Shown: positions 53,341 to 63,059, counted from the first letter of the stretch. The stretch: 64,000 nt of DNA from Paenibacillus cellulosilyticus (GCF_003182255.1 NZ_QGTQ01000027.1:20948-84947), one strand, 5' to 3'. Numbers and translations are program-made. Notes: generated by a model from the letters alone, not told the origin.

Positions 53341-54438
53341 ATGGCAAAAGCTCGGTCCGCCCCGGACGTATGGATGATCGGCTCAATTGGACTTATTCTC
53401 ACGATCGGTATTATTATGGTGTACAGCGCCAGCGCTGTACTAGCCTTTCACGAATTCGGCGATAAGTTCTACTACGTGAAGCGTCAGTTGCTATTCGCCT
53501 TACTCGGGATAGGCGCGATGCTGTTCACAATGAATGTCGACTATAGCATATGGAAGCGGTGGGCTGGCATTGGCTTGCTCATATGCTTCGGGCTGCTTGT
53601 TATCGTGCTTATACCAGGCGTCGGCGTCGTTCGTGGCGGTGCTCGAAGCTGGCTTGGCATTAGCTCGTTCGGTATTCAGCCGTCCGAGTTCATGAAGCTT
53701 GCCATGGTTATGTTCCTCGCTCGCTGGTTATCTGACAACCAGCAGCAGGTGACGTTGTTTTCTCGCGGGCTGCTGCCGCCACTGGGATTTATGGGTACGG
53801 CATTCGCCCTAATCATGCTGCAGCCTGACCTTGGTACAGGGGCGGTAATGGTAGGGGCATCCCTGCTTATTATTTATACCGCTGGTGCTAGACTTGCTCA
53901 TTTGGGTTCGCTTGCTCTAGTCGGTGTAGCGGGGCTTGTTGTGCTGATTGCGATTGCGCCCTATCGGCTTCAACGGATTACGGCTTTCCTTGATCCTTGG
54001 CAAGATCCGCTAGGAGCGGGCTATCAAGCGATTCAATCGTTGTATGCGGTTGGACCTGGAGGCTTGATCGGGCTGGGGCTCGGTATGAGCCGCCAGAAGT
54101 ATAACTATTTGCCGGAGCCGCAGACCGACTTTATTTTCTCTATACTCGCGGAAGAGCTTGGGTTCATTGGCGGCACTCTGCTGATCGGACTGTTTCTAGT
54201 GCTCGTCTGGCGTGGAATCAAGACGGCTATTGCAGCACCGGATACGTTCGGCAGCTTGTTGGCTGCAGGTATTATCGGTATCGTAGGCGTACAAGTACTA
54301 ATTAATATAGGTGTTGTTATCGGTATGATGCCGGTAACAGGCATCACGCTGCCGCTCGTCAGTTATGGCGGATCATCCTTAACCTTGCTGCTGACGGCGC
54401 TAGGCATTTTACTTAATATATCCCGTTATTCGAGGTGA
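53341..54438 (+). CDS. spoVE: SEDS family peptidoglycan polymerase SpoVE/FtsW
   Basis: The 365-aa membrane protein has about ten spans and belongs to the SEDS glycosyltransferases that polymerise lipid II. Motifs: GIIMVYSASAVLAFHEFGD, the basic GGARSWLGISSFGIQPSEFMK, LQPDLGTGAVM, an external loop with EPQTDFIFSILAEELGFIGG, and LPLVSYGGSS near the end. In Bacillus this cluster position is held by spoVE, the cortex polymerase working with SpoVD, while ftsW is elsewhere; the assignment therefore rests on position. ATG behind GAGGTG. Confidence 0.92.
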   Translation: MAKARSAPDVWMIGSIGLILTIGIIMVYSASAVLAFHEFGDKFYYVKRQLLFALLGIGAMLFTMNVDYSIWKRWAGIGLLICFGLLVIVLIPGVGVVRGGARSWLGISSFGIQPSEFMKLAMVMFLARWLSDNQQQVTLFSRGLLPPLGFMGTAFALIMLQPDLGTGAVMVGASLLIIYTAGARLAHLGSLALVGVAGLVVLIAIAPYRLQRITAFLDPWQDPLGAGYQAIQSLYAVGPGGLIGLGLGMSRQKYNYLPEPQTDFIFSILAEELGFIGGTLLIGLFLVLVWRGIKTAIAAPDTFGSLLAAGIIGIVGVQVLINIGVVIGMMPVTGITLPLVSYGGSSLTLLLTALGILLNISRYSR

Positions 54439-54445
54439 CACATTC

Positions 54446-55564
54446 ATGCGAATTGTACTAACCGGAGGAGGAACGGGCGGACATATTTACCCAGCTGTTG
54501 CAATCGGGCGGCAGGCGCAGGAGGAATCCGGCGCTGAGCTGCTGTACATTGGCACGACGCAAGGGCTGGAGAGCAGAATTGTACCGAAGCTCGGTATTCC
54601 ATTTGAGGCAGTCGAGATTACCGGCTTTAAGCGTAAGTTGTCATTGGACAATGTAAAGACGGTCGTTCGTTTCTTAAGAGGGGTTAAGAAAGCGAAGCGT
54701 TTGCTTCGTGAGTTTAAACCCGACGCTGTCGTCGGAACCGGGGGCTATGTTTGCGGCCCGGTCGTTTACGCAGCAGCGAAACTTGGTATTCCGACTCTCA
54801 TTCATGAGCAGAACGTAATTCCGGGGCTGACCAATCAATTCTTAGCTCGTTATGTAGATACAGTGGCCGTCAGCTTCCCTGAATCAGAGCAGCATTTCAA
54901 GCGCGCGAAGCGCACCGTCTACGCTGGCAATCCTTGCGCGACGAACGTCATGCGGGCAGATGCAGACAAAGGGCGGGCGTCGCTTGGCCTTACGGATGTA
55001 AAGCAGATCGTGCTTGTGTTCGGCGGAAGCCGGGGCGCACGGGCGATTAATGAAGCGATGCTGGCGATGGCGCCTCAGCTGAATCAGCTGCCAGGCGTTC
55101 ATTTTGTGTTTGTGCCTGGCGAGTCCTATTATGACAATGCGATGACACGCATGGAGCAGCTGCCAGCTTACCGCAGCGGTCAATTGCATGTCGTTCCTTA
55201 TTTGCACAACATGCCGGATGTGCTCGCTGCGTCTTCGCTTGTTGTTTGCCGTGCAGGCGCTTCGACGATCGCAGAGATGACCGCTCTTGGCATTCCTTCG
55301 ATTCTCATCCCGTCACCGAATGTGACGAACAACCATCAAGAGGCGAATGCACGCAGCATCGTTGAAGCTGGTGCAGGTCGCATGCTCCTTGAGCGTGAGC
55401 TGAGTGGTGACAGCCTCTTTGATACGGTCAAAGAGCTGCTGGAAAATGAGCGTTTGCTTGCGACGACGGGGCAGGCTGCTGCTCAACTGGGTATGCCGTC
55501 CGCTGCGGTTACGATTGTTAGCGAGCTGCAGCGTTTGCGGCAATCTCGCAAGTATCGCCGTTAA
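54446..55564 (+). CDS. murG: UDP-GlcNAc:lipid I GlcNAc transferase MurG
   Basis: The 372-aa peripheral membrane glycosyltransferase converts lipid I to lipid II. The N-terminal glycine-rich loop LTGGGTGGHIYPAVAIG is diagnostic. The middle has VGTGGYVCGPVVYAAAKLGIP and LIHEQNVIPGLTNQ, and the C-terminal UDP-GlcNAc domain shows FGGSRGARAINEA, CRAGASTIAEMTALGIPS and NHQEANAR. ATG is only 7 bp after the spoVE stop. Confidence 0.98.
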   Translation: MRIVLTGGGTGGHIYPAVAIGRQAQEESGAELLYIGTTQGLESRIVPKLGIPFEAVEITGFKRKLSLDNVKTVVRFLRGVKKAKRLLREFKPDAVVGTGGYVCGPVVYAAAKLGIPTLIHEQNVIPGLTNQFLARYVDTVAVSFPESEQHFKRAKRTVYAGNPCATNVMRADADKGRASLGLTDVKQIVLVFGGSRGARAINEAMLAMAPQLNQLPGVHFVFVPGESYYDNAMTRMEQLPAYRSGQLHVVPYLHNMPDVLAASSLVVCRAGASTIAEMTALGIPSILIPSPNVTNNHQEANARSIVEAGAGRMLLERELSGDSLFDTVKELLENERLLATTGQAAAQLGMPSAAVTIVSELQRLRQSRKYRR

Positions 55565-55637
55565 TCTGGTATTACGCTAACAGTGAATTTGGTAATAGGC
55601 TGCAAGAGCAGCTTTGTATAAACGTGGCATCGTCATC

Positions 55638-55758
55638 ATCCAAGCCGAAGCATAAGTTTGACTTTATGCCTCAGCTTGGATTTCACCGGAATGAAATGAA
55701 CCGCGCCGTTTAAAGGTCGGCGAGCGCCGGTTAAGGCAGGCGTCGGTCGTTTCAATTG
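55638..55758. repeat. Dispersed repeat A, copy A3
   Basis: Has both hairpins: ATCCAAG...CTTGGAT enclosing GCATAA...TTATGC, then TGAAATG...CGTTTCA around a GC-rich inner part. Compared with A1 and A2, the inner stem GTATAGG/CCTATAC is replaced by a different but still complementary pair. It lies in the 356-bp gap between murG and murB; apart from it I see no feature in that gap. Confidence 0.7.
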
Positions 55759-55920
55759 GGCGATTGTCACACTCCATATGCCGGGGGCATAAGATACGTT
55801 ATAAATCGCGACCGTCACCGTGCGGCACGATTGTAACGAATAACATGTTTGCCCGGCAACACCGTATCATCGCGAACAGCGGCATACGGTTGGACTGACG
55901 TAAAGGGGAGGTACGACTCG

Positions 55921-56826
55921 ATGCAATCCATATTCGCGGAACTGGAACAGAAAAACTGGGGTAAGGTTCTGTACCACGAACCGCTCGCAAAACATACAAC
56001 TTGGAAAATCGGCGGTCCCGCCGATTGCCTCATTATCCCGAACGGCATCGACCAACTAGTGTCGACCATCCGATTCCTGAATGAACATAACATTTCTTGG
56101 ACCGGTTTAGGCCGCGGATCGAATCTGCTTGTGTCTGACAAGGGCATTCGTGGCGTTGTCATCAAAACCGGTGGCGGATTGGACTATGCTCATTTTGACG
56201 GTACGACGGTTCGGGCAGGCGCTGCTTATTCGTTCATTAAGCTAGCGGTCATGGCAAGCAGGGCAGGACTTTCCGGCTTGGAATTCGCGGGGGGAATTCC
56301 AGGTACGGTCGGGGGTGCCGTCTACATGAACGCCGGTGCGCACGGCTCGGATGTGTCGCGTATTTTCAAATCGGCAGTCATTGTTCGTGAGAATGGGGAA
56401 TTGGCAACGTACGGACTGGAGGACATGGCATACTCGTATCGCCACTCGATCCTCCATGAGCAGAAAGGGATCGTCGTTGAAGCTACCTTCCAACTCGCGG
56501 AAGGCAAACGGGAGGAGATCGAGGCTGCTTATGCCGCCAATAAGGAGCGCAGGTTGAATACACAGCCGCTGCAGCTTGCAAGCTGTGGGAGTGTATTCCG
56601 CAATCCGACAGGCGACTTTGCCGCTCGACTCATTCAAGAGGCCGGACTGAAAGGGCTTCGCGTTGGCTCCGCCGAGGTTTCGCAGCAGCATGCCAATTTC
56701 ATTATTAACACTGGGCAAGCGAAAGCCGAAGACGTTCTCACCCTAATCGAACAGATCAAGCATACAGTCAAGGACCGCTATGGGGTTGACTTGGTGCCTG
56801 AGGTATTGGTAGTGGGTGAGCGGTAA
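55921..56826 (+). CDS. murB: UDP-N-acetylenolpyruvoylglucosamine reductase MurB
   Basis: The 301-aa FAD enzyme reduces enolpyruvyl-UDP-GlcNAc to UDP-MurNAc. It has the type II (Gram-positive) layout: HTTWKIGGPADCLIIP, GLGRGSNLLVSDKGIRG, EFAGGIPGTVGGAVYMNAGAHG, the proton-donor serine in ASCGSVFRNPTG and a late GSAEVSQQHANFIIN. The ATG at 55921 is behind GGGGAGGT; the longer frame to 55849 lacks homology. It is separated from murA by 15 bp. Confidence 0.97.
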   Translation: MQSIFAELEQKNWGKVLYHEPLAKHTTWKIGGPADCLIIPNGIDQLVSTIRFLNEHNISWTGLGRGSNLLVSDKGIRGVVIKTGGGLDYAHFDGTTVRAGAAYSFIKLAVMASRAGLSGLEFAGGIPGTVGGAVYMNAGAHGSDVSRIFKSAVIVRENGELATYGLEDMAYSYRHSILHEQKGIVVEATFQLAEGKREEIEAAYAANKERRLNTQPLQLASCGSVFRNPTGDFAARLIQEAGLKGLRVGSAEVSQQHANFIINTGQAKAEDVLTLIEQIKHTVKDRYGVDLVPEVLVVGER

Positions 56827-56841
56827 TTCGGAGGTGATACA

Positions 56842-58128
56842 TTGGATAAATTGGTGATTGAAGGCGGGAAACCACTCTCAGGAACCATTGCGATCCAAGG
56901 AGCGAAAAACGCTGCTTTGCCGATACTGGCTGCTAGCATGCTTGTTAGTGGTACAGTAACAATCGACCATGTGCCTAAGCTGCTCGATATTGATGTTATG
57001 CTTAGCATATTGAAAGATCTCGGCTGTAAGGCGGAGCACACCCTGGATACAGTCGTACTCGACACAACCTCAGCTCATTCGCCGCATGTGCCCGAGACGC
57101 TAATGCGCCAGATGCGTTCCTCGATCTTCTTGATGGGACCGCTGCTTGCACGGTTTGGAGAGGTTCATATTTATCAGCCAGGCGGCTGTGCGATTGGTGA
57201 ACGTAAAATTGACCTGCACTTAACGGGTCTCCAAGCGCTCGGCGCAACGATTACGGAATCTGGCAATCGGATCATCTGCCAAGCTGATAAGCTGTATGGC
57301 ACTGACATTCATTTGTCCTTCCCGAGCGTAGGCGCGACGGAGAACATTATGATGGCTGCTGTGCTGGCAGAAGGCCGGACAACGATCAACAACGCTGCAC
57401 GAGAACCAGAGATCCAAGATTTACAGCGGTTCTTGAATGCGATGGGCGCTCGAATTATCGGCGCAGGTACGGATACGATTACGATTGAAGGGGTAGAGTC
57501 GCTTAGCCCTTGTCGCTACCAAGTCATCCCGGACCGCATCGTCACAGGCACGCTTATGGTCGCAGCTGCCGCTACGAAAGGTCAAGTTGTTCTGCAAAAT
57601 ACGAACCCGTCACATGTCTCTTCTCTGATCCATGTGCTTCGCAGAGCAGGTGTTCAGATTACTGCTGACGGTGATATAATTAAGGTAAATGCTGCCTCTC
57701 GTCCGAAGGCAATCGAGCGCATCGTCACGAATCCATATCCTGCATTTCCGACGGATATGCAGTCGCTCGTCATGGTGCTGCTCGCATTGGCAGACGGCGT
57801 GAGCATAATGAAGGAAACGATTTTTGAAGGCCGCTTCAAGCATGTCGGAGAGTTGAGCCGCATGGGAGCGGATATTCGAGTCGATATGAACGCGGCCATC
57901 ATTCGTGGGGTTCCACGGCTGTATGGCGCCACTGTTGAAGCGACAGACTTGCGTGCAGGGGCGGCCTTGGTTGTAGCGGGGCTTGCAGCACAAGGACGTA
58001 CAGTCGTTGAGCAGGTGCATCATATTGATCGCGGCTATGATCGAATTGAGAATATGTTGAGTCATCTTGGCTCTCGCATTAGCCGTCTATCGCCCGTTCC
58101 AGACGATCGTGCGGTAACGAATGGTTAA
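56842..58128 (+). CDS. murA: UDP-GlcNAc 1-carboxyvinyltransferase MurA
   Basis: The 428-aa enzyme transfers enolpyruvate from PEP to UDP-GlcNAc, the committed step of peptidoglycan synthesis. It opens MDKLVIEGGKPLSGTI and IQGAKNAALPILAA. The catalytic cysteine is Cys116 in YQPGGCAIGERKID, so the enzyme should be sensitive to fosfomycin. The start is TTG at 56842, 6 bp behind GGAGGTGA. Placing murA between murB and divIB, not in a separate locus, resembles Paenibacillus and related clusters. Confidence 0.97.
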   Translation: MDKLVIEGGKPLSGTIAIQGAKNAALPILAASMLVSGTVTIDHVPKLLDIDVMLSILKDLGCKAEHTLDTVVLDTTSAHSPHVPETLMRQMRSSIFLMGPLLARFGEVHIYQPGGCAIGERKIDLHLTGLQALGATITESGNRIICQADKLYGTDIHLSFPSVGATENIMMAAVLAEGRTTINNAAREPEIQDLQRFLNAMGARIIGAGTDTITIEGVESLSPCRYQVIPDRIVTGTLMVAAAATKGQVVLQNTNPSHVSSLIHVLRRAGVQITADGDIIKVNAASRPKAIERIVTNPYPAFPTDMQSLVMVLLALADGVSIMKETIFEGRFKHVGELSRMGADIRVDMNAAIIRGVPRLYGATVEATDLRAGAALVVAGLAAQGRTVVEQVHHIDRGYDRIENMLSHLGSRISRLSPVPDDRAVTNG

Positions 58129-58199
58129 TAGCGTCAGCTGCGCCGGCGCCTGCAATCGATGCGGGGGCCGGATGCTTTTTGGAAAGGGTGGGACAAGCC

Positions 58200-58967
58200 G
58201 TGAGACAACCGATGCCCGTGCTGCGAGAGCCTGCTGTGAAGCGTCGTGGCAGCCGCAGGTTGAAGGCCATTTTACTTCTATTATTTATAGTTGTGCTATC
58301 CGTATTATTTTTTAATTCTTCGATTAGCGAGGTTTCAACTGTAACCGTTAGCGGGCAGCGGTTTGTAAGCGAAGATTCGATCCGCAAGCTGGCGGGTATT
58401 TCTATTGGAGATGCTTTCTTTGGCTTCACCGAGCGTTCGATTGAGAACAAGCTTCGGACAAGCAAGTCGATTGAAGAGGCGTCTGTGACGAAAGTTTTCC
58501 CGGGAGAAGTCCGAATCAAAGTGCAAGAATATGCCGCAGTAGGTTATGAATTATCGACCGAAGGGGAAATTATGGCGATTCTGTCGAATGGTACAAGCGT
58601 AGCCGCGACAAATGCTGACTTTGTTGTCGATAAGCCTCTTCTATCTGGTTGGAAAAAAGACGATCCAATCAAGACAGCTCTTACGAAGCAGCTCGCTCTC
58701 ATTCCAGCACAGCAGTTGTCCGATTTGTCTGAAATTCGGCCCGATCCATCTAATGCCTATCCCGATCGCATCCGCATTTATACGCGTACTCGCTTCGAAG
58801 TAATCACTGCTGTGTCGGTGTTGAAGGACAAGTTGGACACTTTGAATGCAGTTACTGAGACTCAGCAGCCTGGCAAAGTTACGATGCTTCTAGCTGATAC
58901 GTATGAGCCATATTTAGCAGATTCCTCAGAAAATATGGAAACTCTTGAAAAAGAGTCTACTCAATAG
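58200..58967 (+). CDS. divIB: Cell division protein DivIB/FtsQ
   Basis: The 255-aa bitopic protein has a basic cytoplasmic N-terminus (VKRRGSRRLK), one membrane span (AILLLLFIVVLSVLFF, about residues 23-38), then a POTRA domain starting VSTVTVSGQRFVSEDSI and the FtsQ/DivIB beta domain (VTKVFPGEVRIKVQEYAAVG). It bridges FtsL and DivIC at the septum. The start is set at GTG 58200, 7 bp behind AAAGGGTGGG; a TTG at 58179 overlaps that site. The C-terminal tail is acidic. No sbp, ylxW or ylxX follows, unlike Bacillus subtilis. Confidence 0.92.
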   Translation: MRQPMPVLREPAVKRRGSRRLKAILLLLFIVVLSVLFFNSSISEVSTVTVSGQRFVSEDSIRKLAGISIGDAFFGFTERSIENKLRTSKSIEEASVTKVFPGEVRIKVQEYAAVGYELSTEGEIMAILSNGTSVAATNADFVVDKPLLSGWKKDDPIKTALTKQLALIPAQQLSDLSEIRPDPSNAYPDRIRIYTRTRFEVITAVSVLKDKLDTLNAVTETQQPGKVTMLLADTYEPYLADSSENMETLEKESTQ

Positions 58968-59093
58968 TCTCAAACGATGGTAAAATTTTAGTTACGAGTT
59001 TAGGTTCGTTTGCATTCCGAACAAGGTAATGGTTGACGCTGCAATTGCTGGAAATTGGAAGCTTCTTTACTACGAAAATTTTGTAGAAAAAAG

Positions 59094-59118
59094 AGGAAAG
59101 CCGTCAATTATGTTGAAT
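59094..59118 (+). promoter_or_regulatory. Possible SigH promoter of ftsAZ
   Basis: AGGAAAG (59094-59100) and GAAT (59115-59118, in TTGAATAT) are spaced as expected for SigH (AGGANNT, about 12-14 bp, GAAT). In Bacillus subtilis one of the ftsAZ promoters is SigH-dependent and boosts FtsZ at sporulation. The 212-bp gap is the only one inside the murB-ftsZ stretch. Confidence 0.45.
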
Positions 59119-59179
59119 ATGTAGAATGTTAAAAAGATGAATGTCCTATTTTCTTATGGGAATGGAGGTGCCGCACGCG

Positions 59180-60436
59180 ATGAGCAACAGCGAAATCATC
59201 GTTAGTTTGGACATCGGTACATCCAAAGTTCGTGCTATTATTGGTGAAGTTACGAATGGAGCCATTAATATTATTGGAGTTGGATCGGCCGACTCGGAAG
59301 GAATCCGTAAGGGTGCTATTGTCGACATCGATCAGACAGTACGATCGATCCGCAACGCGATTGATCATGCTGAACGTATGGTCGGCATTCAAATAAGCGA
59401 GGTTTGTATAGGCATCCAGGGAACTCACATCGCATTGCAAACGAACCATGGAGTAGTCGCTGTATCGAATGAAGATCGTGAGATTGGCGAAGAAGATATT
59501 GAGCGTGTTATGCAGGCGGCTAGAGTAGTTGCGCTTCCGCCAGAACGCGAGATTATCGGTGTCGTGCCAAAACAGTTTCTTGTAGATGGTTTGGAGGGAA
59601 TTTCTGATCCGCGAGGTATGATCGGTGTACGTCTAGAAGTGGAAGCGACGATAATCACCGGGACGAAAACGTCCTTACATAATTTGATCCGCTGCGTAGA
59701 GAAAGCCGATCTGCATATAGCTGAGCGGGTCCTGATGTCACTAGCATCGGGCTCGATGTCACTGACGAAAGATGAGAAAACGATGGGAACGGTACTGGTT
59801 GATATCGGTGCAGGTTCGACAACGGTTTCGATTTTCGAGGGAGGCGGACTCGTTGCTACGTCCACGCTGCCGGTTGGCGGCGAGCATGTAACGAATGATA
59901 TATCGTATGGATTGCGTACGCATACGGAGCAAGCTGAGAAATTTAAGTTGAAGTATGGCTGTTCGCTCATTACGGATGCCGCAGAAGATCAGAAATTCAA
60001 GGTCATGCGTATGGGCAGCAATGTAGAGAAAGAATTTACTCAAGTGGATTTGGCTAATATTATTGAGCCGCGAATGCAAGAAATTTTCCATCTGGTAAGG
60101 CAGGAAGTTAGACGACTTGGCTACGGTGACAAGGTGAACGGTTACGTACTGACCGGAGGAACAGTGTCGATGCCGGGTACGCTGAATTTGGCGCAGCAGG
60201 AACTCGAATCTTCTGTTCGAATCGCTGTGCCTGACTTTATCGGCGTTCGCGACCCTGCATTCAACAATGGTGTCGGCATGCTCCAATATGTCGTGAAGAA
60301 TGCCCGTGTGAACAGCGTGTCCGTATCCGCGAAGAAATCGGCTGTTCGTAAAACAGTCACCACCAGCAGCGTCTCAACATCGCCGAAACCCGGATTGTTT
60401 GAGCGACTCAAAAATTATTTTAGTGAATTCATTTGA
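59180..60436 (+). CDS. ftsA: Cell division protein FtsA
   Basis: The 418-aa actin-like ATPase tethers FtsZ to the membrane. It begins [21 protein letters not shown] (phosphate-1 loop) and includes a 1C domain with [16 protein letters not shown], the phosphate-2 motif [15 protein letters not shown] and the adenosine motif [11 protein letters not shown]. The C-terminal amphipathic helix that binds membrane is [14 protein letters not shown], at the extreme end. The ATG at 59180 lies behind GGAGGTG; an upstream frame to 59141 is not supported. It is 17 bp from ftsZ. Confidence 0.97.
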   Translation: MSNSEIIVSLDIGTSKVRAIIGEVTNGAINIIGVGSADSEGIRKGAIVDIDQTVRSIRNAIDHAERMVGIQISEVCIGIQGTHIALQTNHGVVAVSNEDREIGEEDIERVMQAARVVALPPEREIIGVVPKQFLVDGLEGISDPRGMIGVRLEVEATIITGTKTSLHNLIRCVEKADLHIAERVLMSLASGSMSLTKDEKTMGTVLVDIGAGSTTVSIFEGGGLVATSTLPVGGEHVTNDISYGLRTHTEQAEKFKLKYGCSLITDAAEDQKFKVMRMGSNVEKEFTQVDLANIIEPRMQEIFHLVRQEVRRLGYGDKVNGYVLTGGTVSMPGTLNLAQQELESSVRIAVPDFIGVRDPAFNNGVGMLQYVVKNARVNSVSVSAKKSAVRKTVTTSSVSTSPKPGLFERLKNYFSEFI

Positions 60437-60452
60437 TCGGGGGAAACGACAG

Positions 60453-61577
60453 ATGTTAGAGTTTGATATGGACATGGATCAACTAGCACAAATTAAAGTT
60501 ATCGGTTGTGGCGGTGGCGGCAGCAACGCCGTTAACCGAATGATTGAGATGGGTGTTAAAGGCGTAGAATTTATTACGGTTAACACGGACGCGCAAGCGC
60601 TCCATTTGGCACACTCTGAGCATAAGCTGCAAATCGGCGACAAGCTGACGCGTGGTTTGGGTGCAGGTGCAAATCCAGAAGTAGGCAAGAAAGCTGCAGA
60701 AGAATCCCGTGAGCTGATCAGCAACACGCTGAAGGGCGCAGACATGGTGTTCGTAACGGCTGGCATGGGAGGCGGCACGGGTACGGGCGCAGCTCCAGTT
60801 ATCGCTGAAATCGCACGTGAGTGCGGTGCGCTGACGGTAGGTGTTGTTACACGTCCGTTCACGTTCGAAGGCCCTAAACGTTCTCGACAAGCTGAGAGCG
60901 GGATCGAGGCGCTGAAAGAAAAAGTAGATACGCTTATCGTTATTCCGAATGATCGCCTTCTCGAAATTGTTGATAAGAAGACGCCGATGCTCGAAGCTTT
61001 CCGCGTAGCCGATACGGTTCTTCTTCAAGCCGTTCAAGGCATCTCCGACTTGATTCAAGTGCCAGGCTTGATCAACCTCGACTTCGCAGACGTGAAGACG
61101 ATTATGACGGAGCGCGGCTCAGCGCTTATGGGTATCGGTATGGCAACGGGCGAGAACCGTGCATCGGAAGCTGCTCGCAAAGCAATCCAAAGCCCACTGC
61201 TTGAGACGTCAATTGATGGCGCTCGCGGTGTTATTATGAACATTACGGGTGGCGGAAATCTGTCACTCTATGAAGTGAACGAAGCAGCTGAGATCGTAAT
61301 CGCAGCTTGTGATCCAGAAGTGAACATGATCTTCGGTGCTATCATCGACGAGAGCTTGAAAGAGGAATTCAAAGTTACGGTTATTGCGACAGGCTTCGAG
61401 CATAAAGCAATGCCAGAGCCAATGCGTCGTCCGGGACAACCTGCGGCGGAGCCTACAGAGTCGCGCACTGCAACTTCTGCTAGCACTTCCGGTATGCGTT
61501 CGTTCAGCAACACGCCAACGTCGAGTGACCAACTCGATATCCCGGCATTTCTGCGCAACCGCCCACGCGAGCGCTAG
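60453..61577 (+). CDS. ftsZ: Cell division GTPase FtsZ
   Basis: The 374-aa tubulin homologue polymerises into the Z ring. Seen are [19 protein letters not shown], the tubulin signature [10 protein letters not shown] near residue 104, the T7 region and the GTP-contacting [12 protein letters not shown] short variable S/T-rich linker precedes the conserved C-terminal peptide [10 protein letters not shown], which binds FtsA and other partners. ATG at 60453 behind GGGGGAAAC. A terminator follows at 61610. Confidence 0.99.
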   Translation: MLEFDMDMDQLAQIKVIGCGGGGSNAVNRMIEMGVKGVEFITVNTDAQALHLAHSEHKLQIGDKLTRGLGAGANPEVGKKAAEESRELISNTLKGADMVFVTAGMGGGTGTGAAPVIAEIARECGALTVGVVTRPFTFEGPKRSRQAESGIEALKEKVDTLIVIPNDRLLEIVDKKTPMLEAFRVADTVLLQAVQGISDLIQVPGLINLDFADVKTIMTERGSALMGIGMATGENRASEAARKAIQSPLLETSIDGARGVIMNITGGGNLSLYEVNEAAEIVIAACDPEVNMIFGAIIDESLKEEFKVTVIATGFEHKAMPEPMRRPGQPAAEPTESRTATSASTSGMRSFSNTPTSSDQLDIPAFLRNRPRER

Positions 61578-61609
61578 GACAAGCCATCATTCAAGCGAAT
61601 AACCAATCA

Positions 61610-61652
61610 AGCCAGTCAAAGGCAGTCAATCTGCCGGAGACTGGCTTTTTTC
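61610..61652 (+). terminator. Terminator after ftsZ
   Basis: AGCCAGTC (61610-61617) pairs with GACTGGCT (61639-61646) with an inner GGCA/TGCC pairing, followed by six T residues. It separates ftsAZ from spoIIGA. Confidence 0.9.
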
Positions 61653-61667
61653 GTATTGTTTTAACCA

Positions 61668-61895
61668 GCTCGAACAAAAGTTGTGCCAGGGGGCACACGA
61701 CTCCAAGCACAAAGTACGCGATATACGCCTCAGTCCCGCCACCAGCTCCTCCGGGGTCCAGGGGGCGGGAGCTCCATGGGGTCCTCCCTAGCAGGGAGGA
61801 TTTAGGTGGGTAGAAGTCCTGTGATTCAGGTGGGTAGAAGACCCGAGGATTTAGGTAGGTACAAGTCCATCGATTTAGGCAGTTAGAAGACAAAG
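61668..61895 (+). repeat. Dispersed repeat B, copy B2, with short tandem tail
   Basis: From GCTCGAAC at 61668 to about 61797 it follows copies B1 and B3, with the hairpins GTGCC...GGCAC and CCTCCCTAGCAGGGAGG. The tail then repeats four times with a 24-25 bp period (GATTTAGGTGGGTAGAAG, GATTCAGGTGGGTAGAAG, GATTTAGGTAGGTACAAG, GATTTAGGCAGTTAGAAG). It fills much of the 515-bp gap between ftsZ and spoIIGA; the rest holds the terminator, a hairpin near 61904 and the predicted promoter. Confidence 0.8.
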
Positions 61896-61985
61896 AGGTC
61901 AAAGGGCGCAGCCCTTGCAGTAAACGGGGGCAAAGGGGCAGTGCTCCTTTTCTCGACAAAAAAAGATCGTCCTTTGCGTCATGAA

Positions 61986-62018
61986 TAGACAGACATCGAA
62001 ATACGATTACAATATACT
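61986..62018 (+). promoter_or_regulatory. Possible spoIIGA-sigE promoter
   Basis: TAGACA (61986-61991) lies 16 bp from TACAAT (62008-62013) and 21 bp from an overlapping TATACT (62013-62018). In Bacillus the spoIIG promoter is SigA-type with a long spacer and needs Spo0A. A near-match to the Spo0A box, TTTTGTCGAGA, is on the minus strand at 61951-61961, and ACATCGAA lies in the spacer. Confidence 0.4.
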
Positions 62019-62092
62019 AGTCTCAATCGTTCCTGATGGGCGATGCAAGAGTAAGCAAGTCCGGCCAGGAACCGGCGGGCAGGTGATCATCG

Positions 62093-63025
62093 CTGGCGGT
62101 ATACGTTGACGTTTTGTTCATGAAGGAAATGTTGATCGATGGGTCGTTGCTGCTCGTTACGGCATGGGTTCGTGGTATACGTACAGTATGGTATCGAATA
62201 GTCGGAGCGAGTGCTCTAGGTGCATTGTATGTCGTAATGTTGTTCGTTCCGTCGCTGTCGTTTCTGTATACGTTTCTATTCAAATTCGGTATATCGCTCA
62301 TCATGCTTTGGATCGCATTCGGCTTTGGAGGACTTCGCGCATATGGACGAACGTTTGCTGCGTTTTATGCCGTAAACTTTATTGCTGCCGGCGCTATACT
62401 TGGATTTTATTATTTGATTATGCAGCAGGGCTCGCTGGCGTTATGGCGAGGGCTGCAGTTCATCGAGGGCGGCATACGTACCGAATTCAAGGCAGGCTTT
62501 ATTTTCATCGGGTCAGCTGCATGTGTAGGGTTGTACATTGCTCGATCCGTTATCGTCTCTCGCCGTGAGAAAGCGCTTATCAAAGCGCATGTTGCCAAGC
62601 TGAAGATTACGATTGGCGAGCGAGAAATCGAATGTGAAGGATTCATCGATACGGGGAATCAACTCTATGATCCGCTGACGCGGACGCCGGTGACCATCAT
62701 CGAGGCGTCGCTGCTTGAAGCGGATTTGCCGTCTACGTGGATGACCCGAATCCGCGAGGCGGAAGTCGATAAACTGGTAGCTCAACAATCGGAGCAGCCG
62801 TTTATTTGGCAGGACCGGCTTCGGCTGGTGCCTTACCGGGGCATAAACCGTGGAACGCAGTTTATGCTTGCGCTTAAGCCGGATGCCGTTACAGTGGAGT
62901 GCAATGGAGACACGATCGTCACTCGAAGAGCGTTGATAGGTCTTGATGGCGGGCAATTGTCGTCTGATCGCACGTATCGAGCGGTTATACATCCGTCTAT
63001 GGCGGAGCAGAGTGGCGGGGCGTAA
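62093..63025 (+). CDS. spoIIGA: Sporulation aspartic protease SpoIIGA (pro-SigE processing)
   Basis: SpoIIGA sits in the forespore septum and cleaves pro-SigE when triggered by SpoIIR. Five membrane spans in the first 150 residues are followed by a soluble protease domain with the catalytic Asp in [19 protein letters not shown] and later [10 protein letters not shown] and [13 protein letters not shown]. Homology to the usual opening ([15 protein letters not shown]) extends upstream of the first ATG (62120) and of TTG 62114. The only in-frame candidate is CTG at 62093, 5 bp behind AGGTGAT, before a TGA at 62084. The gene is clear; the start is uncertain. It is paired with sigE. Confidence 0.9.
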   Translation: MAVYVDVLFMKEMLIDGSLLLVTAWVRGIRTVWYRIVGASALGALYVVMLFVPSLSFLYTFLFKFGISLIMLWIAFGFGGLRAYGRTFAAFYAVNFIAAGAILGFYYLIMQQGSLALWRGLQFIEGGIRTEFKAGFIFIGSAACVGLYIARSVIVSRREKALIKAHVAKLKITIGEREIECEGFIDTGNQLYDPLTRTPVTIIEASLLEADLPSTWMTRIREAEVDKLVAQQSEQPFIWQDRLRLVPYRGINRGTQFMLALKPDAVTVECNGDTIVTRRALIGLDGGQLSSDRTYRAVIHPSMAEQSGGA

Positions 63026-63059
63026 CGGCGTATATCACCTTGACGGGAGGCATAATGCC

